Assembly: GCF_001411555.2 (NCBI RefSeq) | Contig: NC_049903.1 | Coordinates: 29,367,083-29,431,082 of the forward strand | From: Juglans regia | Taxonomy: Eukaryota > Streptophyta > Magnoliopsida > Fagales > Juglandaceae | DNA length: 64,000 nucleotides | Direction of reading: 5' to 3' | Program-made: the position numbers and the translations under genes | Notes under the pieces: model-generated | Seen by the model: the letters and a program-made list of their open reading frames with translations, nothing else | Told to the model about the DNA's origin: nothing | Databases searched by the model: none | Part shown: positions 23,556-33,200 of the stretch, one piece after another | How positions within the stretch are numbered: position 1 is the stretch's first letter | How the letters are laid out: each line of letters begins with the position of its first letter

Positions 23556-24330
23556 TTTTTGAATTCTCACCAAACGTGCGTGTGGGAATTTGCGAGGTAC
23601 TGTAAGGGAGATTGTTCCTCCCTCAATGACGAGCCTCGGGGTAGCCTAGCAGCAGGGAACTAGGATAAAAAGGATAAGATGGGTCAAGCCAGAAGGACAA
23701 GACCGGCCCAGAAGACCAAGAGAGGAATGTCGATGTTGCATGCACGAAGCGTGAGCCTTCCAAGTCAGAAGGCCTGACACCTCTATTGGCTAACAGGCCG
23801 TGTACACGAGGTTAGAGACGGCTAGTGACCTAGACTACCAATGGCTGGTCAGATAGAGAAAGTGGATGCGCCAAGATAGGATCATGCCGCATTTAATGAC
23901 TGGCGGGCTGAACACGCCACGACATGGACCTAGGTCAGTCAGAATGGCCAGGATCCGGCATGGTCGGCCTATCGGATAACAGAAGGCAAGAAGACGGTAC
24001 AACCTAGGTACGAGGAGGCATGGCCATGATTGGCTTGGCAAGAGATCGCCCACCACCTAGGCTTCACCCAATGCCCCAACACGCTACCACTTACAAGTGC
24101 TGGGCACCACCATAGCCAGGTATATATATGTTCCTCCTCCCACCAGGGATTGGCGGGGAACATTGTTTTTTACTTCTACTCTCCTTCCTCATAAGTTAAT
24201 CCTGAAGACCTGCATTGACTTAGGCATCAGAGGTAACCCTCACCATCCCGAGCCTCCATCTCTTCCATTCTTGCAGGACAATTGGGGAACAGTGGAGTTG
24301 ACCGGACAACAAAACACGACATCAACATGT
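23556..24330 (+). repeat. Probable 3' LTR of the Ty3/gypsy-type element
   Basis: It contains a TATA-like GGTATATATATG at about 24118. About 85 bp downstream lies TTGACTTAGGCATCAGAGG, a phrase typical of the R-U5 part of plant Ty3/gypsy LTRs. No second LTR is in the window, so the borders are approximate. Confidence 0.5.
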
Positions 24331-24790
24331 ATATTCATTCAATTTTATTTTTAATAATCTCTTAATTTTGATTTTTTTTTAATATCAAGGTTTTACTTTT
24401 GTAAAGTTTTAAATTATGTATCACGTGCATGGCATCTGATGTGATATATTTGGTATTCTCACATCAACTAATCGAAAGTTAACAAGAGACAGTACTAGGT
24501 CTCTCACGGTATAAAAAAATATAGCGGACCTGATTTTACAATTAACCCTTAAAAAATAAAGAACTGCATGGCCAAGTATCTTGTAGATATCATGAACTGC
24601 ATGGATAGCGTCATGATCAACGACGTCAGAAATCCAAAGGATCAGATTACCTACATAAAGTCATGTGTGAGTTATTAATGAGTAATCAATATAAAATCTA
24701 AAGTGACGTTGAAGCTCAAAGAAAACAAAGCAAAAGAGAATCCGATAATTATTACACAAATGCCGATATCAAGTTTGAAGAGAGACACAT
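24331..24790 (+). promoter_or_regulatory. Upstream region of the secreted-peptide gene
   Basis: AT-rich spacer with two TGACG-type motifs (a TGACGTCG on the minus strand at about 24620-24627 and TGACGTT at 24704-24710). Such motifs bind TGA-class bZIP factors in stress and salicylate responses. Function here is inference. Confidence 0.35.
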
Positions 24791-24792
24791 CC

Positions 24793-24800
24793 TATTTAAA
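24793..24800 (+). promoter_or_regulatory. TATA box of the secreted-peptide gene
   Basis: TATTTAAA lies 19 bp before the first ATG (24819). With the usual 25-35 bp from TATA box to transcription start, the message may begin beyond that ATG, in which case translation would start at the in-frame ATG at 24831. Confidence 0.5.
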
Positions 24801-24818
24801 GGACAATCGTTTACTCAG

Positions 24819-25400
24819 ATGGAGAGAAAAATGGAGATGATGGCCGTGATAGCGGATCGAAAGTTCTCATGGCTGGTCTTTGTGCTTTTGCTTGTAATTT
24901 TCAACTCTCCTTCCTACACCACAGGGGCTAGAAAACTTGGAACATTTGAAGAAAATATTGATCATTCCTCCAACTTGCCCAGTAATTCCCCATCCGTTGC
25001 AACAATATTATCTGGGGCTTCCGAAAGCCCACTCGACTATGGGATACCTTCCTCTCCTGCTGCTGTCCTGACAACAACAAGTGTGAATATGGGGGGGATG
25101 TTACCATCTGGCTCGTCGAGATCAGACCCACGTTCCAGCTATGAGAAGCTATCCCTTTCTCGGGTTACTTTCGAATCCCCGCCATGGACCATGGGTTTTG
25201 GGACAGACCCACGTCCCAGTTATGAGATGCAACCCCTTTCTCGGGTTACTTCGGAATCCCCGCCATGGACCATGGATTTTGGGACATTTCCGTCTGGACC
25301 TTCTACAGACCCACCCAGCTATGAGACGCCACCCCCTCCTCATGCCACTTTGCCATCAAGATCCATGAATTTACCAACTGGGCCTTCTAGGGGTCTCTAA
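24819..25400 (+). CDS. Small secreted Pro/Ser-rich protein with a 27-residue internal repeat, candidate peptide-hormone precursor
   Basis: A single-exon frame of 193 codons. The N-terminus is a clear signal peptide: basic start, then a hydrophobic core (WLVFVLLLVIF) and a polar exit NSPSYTTGA followed by RKLG. The mature part has no Cys and is rich in Ser and Pro. A 27-residue unit repeats in tandem from residues 103 and 130 (DPRSSYEKLSLSRVT..., DPRPSYEMQPLSRVT..., each ending ESPPWTM-FGT), with a third partial unit from DPPSYETPPPP. LPSGSS, FPSGPS and LPTGPS phrases recur, the last near the C-terminus (LPTGPSRGL). The SGPS core recalls PAMP-induced secreted peptide (PIP/PIPL) precursors, but the usual C-terminal GxGH is absent, so membership is unproven. 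A poly(A) signal AATAAA follows at 25447. An ordinary proline-rich cell-wall protein is the main alternative. Confidence 0.7.
   Translation: MERKMEMMAVIADRKFSWLVFVLLLVIFNSPSYTTGARKLGTFEENIDHSSNLPSNSPSVATILSGASESPLDYGIPSSPAAVLTTTSVNMGGMLPSGSSRSDPRSSYEKLSLSRVTFESPPWTMGFGTDPRPSYEMQPLSRVTSESPPWTMDFGTFPSGPSTDPPSYETPPPPHATLPSRSMNLPTGPSRGL
25118..25290 (+). repeat. 81-bp tandem duplication inside the secreted-peptide gene
   Basis: Two units of exactly 27 codons start at 25125 and 25206 and match at most positions, preserving frame. This looks like a fairly recent in-frame tandem duplication. Confidence 0.9.
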
Positions 25401-25446
25401 AATGACCAAACCGTCTTTAATTTTGTTTGCATGTTGAACCTAAGTA

Positions 25447-25452
25447 AATAAA
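25447..25452 (+). terminator. Poly(A) signal of the secreted-peptide gene
   Basis: AATAAA lies 47 bp after the stop codon. Confidence 0.6.
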
Positions 25453-25767
25453 ACCGTTATTGGTGCATAATTTGTCTATACAAGCCATTAATTTGTTGCA
25501 GAAAAGTTCTCGATCGAGTTTTGATTCGCTTGCTCCGTTGTTAACTGCCAAATTAACCCGTCGAGATCTTTTGGACTAATTGGCAACACCTTGATTTCTC
25601 ATTAAAGAGAACCAAAAATCGAATCTCCATCTCTATGTATAAAAAAAAAAAAAAACTGTCAAATTAACTCATTTCATAATACAAACATGCCACTTTATTA
25701 AAAGTAAATTTTAAATTTTTAAAACTCTCGTGCATTGAATATGAAATTATAAAAACGTTCTAAAATA

Positions 25768-26419
25768 CAAGGTTCAAAAAATGGGAATCGGCTAAGAACC
25801 GATTCATTGAATCGGGAAATTCAAGCATTTAATCTAAATTGATTATTTCAATGTTGAAAAAAAAATCAAAAATCAAATATAATGCAATTCAAGCATTTAA
25901 TAATCATGTATAAAAGAGTATAAAATATAAATTCATTAACCAGCTTTGATAAAAATATTATATGAATCTACATAGTTTTAATAAGCATCTAATTTATGTA
26001 TTTACTCTCAATTGTCGACAATTTTTTGCCTCATATACAAAGAATATAAAACCTATTAAGTTATAAGCACACGGCAAGTGTAAATTATGTACTACCATAA
26101 ATTTAATAAAAACAGTCGTTCATCTTCCTAATTTTTTTTGTTCAACTAAAGAAAATAAAAAAAAAAAAAACTACATATTTTATCTCTCAATTTTTTTTGT
26201 GATTCTTATTGAATACATAATGTGAAAGTTCTATCATATTTTTGTACAAGAAATTAAGAAAAAAAAACTTAATTGTTAGACAACTTAAAAGTAGATATAT
26301 ATACTTTTGAATCGATCTAAAATCGGTTAGAATCGGCCGAAATCCATCTATTGAAGCGGTTAAAAGAACAATTAAAAAAGTTAAAATTGGTTCGGTTTGA
26401 ACCGATTTTTCAAACTTTG
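25768..26419. mobile_element. Non-autonomous hAT element with a perfect 8-bp target-site duplication
   Basis: A 652-bp element with ends CAAGGTTCAAAAAATGGG and (inverted) CAAAGTTTGAAAAATCGG. CTAAAATA is duplicated at 25760-25767 and 26420-26427. The subterminal regions carry several GAATCGG/AACCGATT motifs; the interior is AT-rich and non-coding. Confidence 0.88.
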
Positions 26420-26933
26420 CTAAAATATTGCGCATTGATTCCATAATAGTAACTTGTCAGTTGTTATTTTATGCATCAGGTAAAAGATATTTGCATGTCA
26501 AAATAATTATGCTACCAGCCTCTCCTCTGGTTGCGACATCCGACCTAGCAAAACACAGAAATGTGTTTGTGTGGGTGTATATATATATATATATATGGCA
26601 TGCGCCCACTACGTTAATGTGTTCGGAGAGATTACTTATAATTACTTAAATATGACTTTCATAAGTATTTCTAAGAGCTATATATCTATCTCTCCGATCA
26701 GAAGATGAATACTAGATTTCTCTTAAAATTTATCATCTCCGGTCATATATACTTGTTGGTATGGCAAAATATAAGTAATTTTATAAATCGACCAATTAAA
26801 TAACAGCCATTGTATATAATGTTTGGAGTCCACAGTACAGTGGGTTCACATATTGTATGTATCTATCACTTCAACTTGTAGCTGGAAAGTGTAAAAATCA
26901 TAAAAATTGTAAGAACCTCTAAAGAGTAATGAC

Positions 26934-27332
26934 CATAGTTGTGAATTTCATACCGGCCTTCTAGCCGGTACAGGTACTATATCTATTTTGTACCGGCCAA
27001 AATACCAGACGTACTGGCCTCAATTTCGGCCTGTACCGGCCGATATTTCGGCCAATATTTTTTCTTTTTTTTCATTTTTTTAAATTACAAGCTTATTTTT
27101 TAACTCCCAATTCAGACTAGACTATTTATAATTTATATATATATGTATTTATATATAATTTATTTATATATAGATTATTATTTTGGAATATAATTTTTAT
27201 ATATAATTTATTTATATATCGACTATTCCGAAATACTATCCCGAAACGCTATCCCGAAACGGTACCAGTACGTAAATATTTCGTTCTGGTGCCTTGACTG
27301 GTACAGTGTCCGGTACGGTATTCAAAACATTG
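26934..27332. mobile_element. Non-autonomous hAT element, CAATGTTTTG family, copy 1
   Basis: A 399-bp element starting CATAGTTGTGAATTTCATACCGG and ending (inverted) CAATGTTTTGAATACCG. GTAATGAC is duplicated perfectly at 26926-26933 and 27333-27340. ACCGGCC-type motifs cluster near the left end. A close relative of the same length is at 51356-51753. Confidence 0.9.
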
Positions 27333-27340
27333 GTAATGAC

Positions 27341-28359
27341 ACAGACATAACCAATTCTACAATTATTTTATAATTTTGTTTTAAATAAACGATAATTTTG
27401 TAAAATAAGTTGTAAAATAGTTACATAAATCACAGTTTTTTACAAAAAAGTCTGAAATAAAGTTATAAAAAGACAGACAATGGCAAGGACGGAGCTCAAC
27501 CCAGACGGTGACGAAACTTGACCCAGACGGTAATCTCTCAGTATTTCTCTCTCCGTAATCTCTCTCTCCGTCTTTGAAATTCCTTTTCTTTTTGGTGCTT
27601 TGTTTCGTTGTTTTTTTTTTTTTTTTTTTTTATCTTCTTCCTATTTGATGATTCGAGATACTTGAACTTTGGTTGTCGGCCCAGACGGTGGACAGATTTA
27701 TGTTTGGGAGACTTTTTCTATTAGGTTTTCATGAAAACAGAGTTCAAAAATATGAGTTCTTAAATAAAATGGAAGCTTTTACAATTGTTAAGCTTATAAA
27801 ATGGAAGCTTTCTCTCGGCTATAATTTTATATTTGAGAGATTTTTTCTATTAGGATTTCAACAATGTTGATGATTTCTGGCTGCTGAGTATGACAGTGGT
27901 GCGAAATACATGTGGGTCAGGTGGTCTACACAACCAAGCTAGGCAACGGATGGTCGAGGTTGGACTGAAATGGTGGCGATGGAAATGGGCTTCGTCTTGG
28001 GCGGCAGGCTTGGTGGCAATGCAAAGAGACCCAGACGGGAGCTTGGAGATGAAGACAAAATGAGGAAGGCGCTGCCCAAACAACGATTTCTGCCTCTTTT
28101 GTGTGTGGTGATTCTATGTGGTGAGATCTAACTAGTTTATTGTGTTTTTTTCCTAAGTGTTACTGTCTCGATGGAGGGCTGCTCTTTTATTTATAATAGC
28201 CCGACCATCCTACAGCGCTTCAGTTAATCCTAAGTTACCCATGCTTAGAACTTGCCCAAAGCAACCACACACCAATGAAAGGGAGAAAACAAGGATCCCA
28301 AAAATGTGCAGGAACCTTAAAAGACACCACAAGCTAACATCATTGTGTTGATGTGAACA
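27341..28359. other. Unclassified sequence with repeated CCCAGACGG phrases
   Basis: CCCAGACGGT or CCCAGACGGG occurs five times between 27500 and 28045. A partial duplication puts GAGACTTTTTCTATTAGG and GAGATTTTTTCTATTAGG about 130 bp apart. No open frame has a recognisable domain. It may be an unrecognised transposon or a decayed gene. Confidence 0.4.
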
Positions 28360-28560
28360 GGAGCCATGCACAAAAACACTGGGCATTCAATATCTAGCAA
28401 AACAAAACTAGGAGCCATGCAAAAAAACAGAACTTATTATAGCCATACACAAAATCTGAACTTAATATAGCGAACTACACAAATTAGAACTTAATATAGC
28501 CATGAGGAAAAATCAGACACAAGCCATGCACAAAATTAGCATAAAATCATAACTTAATCT
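28360..28560. repeat. Degenerate tandem repeat (AACTTAATATAGCCATRCACAAA type)
   Basis: Several imperfect units of about 28-35 bp containing GCCATGCACAAA and GAACTTAATATAGC follow one another. Confidence 0.6.
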
Positions 28561-28579
28561 GGAAAAATCTGAACATAGT

Positions 28580-28735
28580 ATTGGGGAGAGAGGGAGTGTT
28601 CGGCGAGGGAAGAGAGAAAGGGAGAGAAAGAGAAGGGAAGAGAGAAATCGAGGGAAGAGGGAAACCCAGTGTTCTGCGAGGAAGAAAGGGAGAGAAAGTG
28701 AAAGGGGGTATAGGGGAATCGAAAAACAAGGGAAA
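28580..28735 (+). repeat. Polypurine tract
   Basis: Nearly pure A/G on the + strand for about 150 bp, with two related subunits (GTGTTCGGCGAGGGAAGAG and GTGTTCTGCGAGGAAGAAAG) about 80 bp apart. Confidence 0.75.
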
Positions 28736-28944
28736 GAAATTTGCAGTTGGTCTATATTTTTAGAATAAAATAATTCTTTTGAAGATGTACAGTGTCACGC
28801 CAAATTTGAAAGAAACTTTGGTGGTACTGTAGCTCATATGTGGAACTTCCTCATTTTGACTACTTCAATGCAGACCATTTTATTGATATTTAACCAAAGT
28901 TTGGAGATGCACTGGCATTTAGCTAAGTTAATGCCAATGCTCTT

Positions 28945-29095
28945 ACAACTTTCACAAACTCCTACACAAAATATAATAAACAATTCAACTTTTCAAATCT
29001 CAAAATAAAAATAATGTTAAAAATTATATTTTAACAATATTTTATTCAACTTTCAACTTTTATCTCAGTTCATCTCATCTCATATGTGTAACTAG
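28945..29095 (-). mobile_element. GAGATGAG-family MITE, copy 5
   Basis: Reverse-oriented copy, recognised by CACAAAATATAATAAACAATTCAA in the middle and CTCAGTTCATCTCATCTCAT at the right. The left end is eroded. Confidence 0.78.
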
Positions 29096-30238
29096 ATGAG
29101 AAAAATTTTAGAGTTTATATTGGGAAAAGAAAAAAGAAACTTGCAGAAGCATTCTTCACTTCTCTTCTATCATCTGTTTATGATATATTACATTTTCTAC
29201 TTCTAGGATGACCAATTTGTTCATGAGTTGCTAGTGATATTAATATGACGGTGCATGGAACACTTGTTTTGTAATAACAGGATTCAACTTCATAAGAATA
29301 ACTATGAAAAAACAGTCTTTAGTGAAATCTTGGATTTCCATCAATTTTTCGCAAAACTCAATAGGCTAACTTGATTAAGTGAGGAGAAAAATAGATATAT
29401 AAAGCTATCTTCCAATATTTATCTTAGAAAAATGATAAAGATACAACATCGAGCGTCGTCGGGGATGAGTGTGAGGTGGGATTTCTTTTGGGTTGGGATG
29501 GTATGGGAAGATGAAGGAGTGAGGGAGGGGATAGTTGAGAAATAATAATTTAAGTAAAAATTAAATTATTAATTAATATGATTAGTGTAGTTATAAAATA
29601 TGAAAAAAATTAAAATATTATATTATTATTTTGACTAATTTAACGTGAAGTTATATCTTGAAAGGTTTTAGTTTTATGTAAAACATATACTTTTAGTTAA
29701 ATATTAGAGATGATTTTGGTTTGACCAATGCTAATGCTCTAATGATTATATGAGATGGTTTGGAATGTGAAAGATAATTAAACATATAAAATAAAATAAA
29801 AAAATACACAAAGCTATCCACTCAAATCACCGCCCAATTGCAATCACTCTCTACACTGACAATTTTTTGCAATCGCCTTATTAAACAGCTAAAAGATTTG
29901 ATAAAAAAAAATACTTTAAAAAATCAGAATTTTAAAAAGGTGCTGAATATTTTATTTAAATGTTTTATTTTTTAGCATTGGTATACCAATGCTGGATCCT
30001 ATGGAGCATAATCCCTAGATAATGGTGCCTTTATAACCTCTTCGTTTCATTTTTGCTTTTCCCAGTTCTTTGCATATTGTTCTAAAATTTATGGTTCTTT
30101 GTTTCGGTGTAAAGATTTTGTTCCTTTTTATTCATATTCTCTCATGAAATGACTATTTCAATATCATTCCATTTACATCACGTAACCTAATAGACCAAAT
30201 ATAGCCGTTGGGTTCCAAATCTCTCTACACTACTACGA
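29096..30238. other. Intergenic, 3' of the TRM gene
   Basis: AT-rich, without a supported gene. It contains the 20-bp palindrome at 29974-29993 described in the findings and MITE-type termini near 29735. Confidence 0.6.
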
Positions 30239-33200
30239 CTACATAGCCATTACTACGACCTCTGCTAATAGCTCATCCGTCAAATATTGCTCGATTTCCC
30301 TACCTATTGCACCAATGTCGTCTCCCAAAGCCAACCACTGGGATTCCCTTGTCAAGACCTTCCCCAGAACGTCTTTGTTTGATTTCTTCTCTTGTCCTGC
30401 CAACAACACCTGCAGCCGATCTTGGAGCTGACCTTTAATCCACTTAGAACCAACTCTTGCTGTAGGCCTCGCCCATGGATATTCATCTGTCAATTGCTGG
30501 TAGGTCTCCGCGAGTGCAGAATTTATCTGGTCAAACAGTAACCTCCTCTCGGAGCTCTGACAAGAAGTCTGGCTGCAGTACTTCTTCTCGAGTTCTACAA
30601 ACATGGAGGGATCCACCGGGCATTCAGAAGAGTGACATATAGCCGTGAACGTATCAGCATCAAAATCGTTAAAACCGGAGTCATTTAAGACATCCATTAT
30701 GTACGAAGGCTCCCAAGTCTCTTCAGTTCCACAAAATCCCTTCTCATTTAAAATGGATCCTTCCCCAACATCTTCATCACTTGATATGAGCATGGATCCC
30801 TCTGCATATGGTTCTGACTCCGATTTGAGTAGCTGAAGTTGCATCCGAAGCCCTAGATTCAGACAAGTCAACAAAACATGAGCAGCTGAAAATCTAGAAT
30901 AAAGGAGCTTCCAACATATGAAATAGGAGGCTCCAAAAGATAATGGTTTCTTAATTTATGCGCTTGAAAGCAATTGCGGTAAAATGGGCCTCAATTGAAA
31001 GGATGACAAATTGGTGAAGTGGCAAGATAAGGATATAATGATGTGTCATATTGGACAAAGGTTGTGAAGTTGGATCCTAATCCCACTAGGAACAAGCAGC
31101 CAAAAAAGGATAGTCTTTTTCCATAATCATATAATCTGAGCAGTGATTAACTTCAATCGTTGGTTGTATCACCACTGTGATTTAAATTACAAATTTTGCT
31201 TCATTTATATGTATAACAATAGCTTTCATGGCATTCTGAAGGGAAGATAAGTATCTAGATAACCTAAGGGAAATGAATAAACACTAACAATTCAACAAAT
31301 AAATAAATGAATAAACGAACTTCAAACTTACCGTGGATGTCCGCATTGAGACTCTCAAAGCATTCAGAACATGATGACAAATCATCTGTAAAGGGAGCTT
31401 CCAGAACTGAAACTGGACTGGGCTGATCAGCCACCTTGGAGCTAACTGGTGATTCTAGTCCAGGTGGAGGGTGAAGCAAAGAAACTGAACCTTCCTCGGA
31501 TGGCCCAATCAATGGTTCCTGGAATATCATGAAATATTGAGAACTCAAAATATCCATGATGCACAATTAAAGATGCCCTACTTTTAACTGAGCTAGAAAA
31601 TATAAGCAGTTTTCTAGTGAGAAGAAAAAAATGAATACTTAATTTTTTAATCCCCGAGTCATATATACACCATGTGAGTCTTGAAAGTAAAACACCTAGA
31701 GTTTGCAGAAAATATCTCACAAGCATCTAGATTCTCGTAGATTGTGTTTGCAACACGAGATATTCCGATCAAGTTGTAAATCATGCACCAATTAATTAAT
31801 TATAATTATTTCTAACAGAAACCACTTCCCCACAAGTATATTGAGCATCTGTGCAAAACAGTTCCTCCGCCATAAGTGAGAGTTTATAAATAAAATCGAG
31901 CCTTTGTCCTCTTTAAAAAAGAAAACCTGTGCAAAACAGACAATCTCTAAGCAATATTTTTACACAACAGAATATAATTCTGTTAGCTGGTACTCTTTAG
32001 GCAGTCATTTTGAACATAGCCTTGACAAAATTGCAGGTTAAAAGCTTCTATCCACTGTAACATGATTACCAGAATTCGTTGAATGTGTCTGGGAAGTTAG
32101 AAGTCATAGTAAACCTATTATATAAAAATAATGAGCAAAAACAACTGTTACACTGTGAGTTTTATAAATTGTTAAGCACTGCAGCAACATGTTACAAAAA
32201 TTGCAGTAGTTTAAGGGTTGAAACTTTAGAATCAAGGAACAAATTTTGAATCCTTTTCTCTCATAATAGACCAAGATATGAAGCTTAGCACATGCAGATA
32301 CACTTTAGACAGAGAGTCCCTGCAATGCATAAGGGTTGAAAGTAATGATGTGGATTCTTCAATTCTTATTCTTTTTCTTTTATTTTTATTCTTTTTGTTT
32401 CTAGGCAAAGGCGTGAGAAGGAAATTCTCTAGGCATCAGGATCATAAGTATTTTGAAAATATTCAATAAAAAAGAAATCTAACCTGGAACAGATGTACTA
32501 TGTAGTGGCCAATTGCAAATTAGGTCATGGAATACCAAATGACACATAACAGCTCCAAGGAGAAAATCAAAGCAAAGAGAAGCAAATCCAATGTTGAAGA
32601 CTTCAAAAATAAGTCAAAGGAGAAATCAAATAGACCGGTTCAACATATGGGACAGTTATCATTACAGGGAAAAATAACAAAGACCCATATGCAGTTATCA
32701 TTATAGCTTTAACATCCAGTTGAAAAAAGAAGGAACAAAAACACAACCAAAGGCTTCTCACAGGTTAGCAAAGACCAATATGAAGCTGACTAATTTTATC
32801 AATAACTAGGTCTAATTACAAAGGGAAAAATAATGAAGAGAGATTTATAGACCCGATTCAGTTATCATTAGCTAATAGTATATTGGACGGAATAGGGCGC
32901 CAAAGTTTCTCTAAACTGACGCATCAGCAATATGCCAAGGAATTTTTTATGCCAAGGGAAAATAAAAAGTTAAAGACCAAACCTGTGGAATTAAGATATC
33001 TTGGCCACCAGCAGAGATATCATTCTTTACACCCATGCCGGCTGATTTGTCTGGTAACAACTCATCAGGAGGTTCAGAGGGCATGTCCGTATTTTCATCA
33101 CTCACATCGACCATATTTTCGGGGCCCGGACTCGTATTGTTGACATTACTAACTAATGTCTCAAGGATCACAACATCTTTTTCGGATGGATTAATATTTT

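Noticed and set aside
28360..28560. Possible CRISPR-like spacing of repeats
   Set aside because: Units are degenerate and tandem without unique spacers, and the DNA is plant nuclear.
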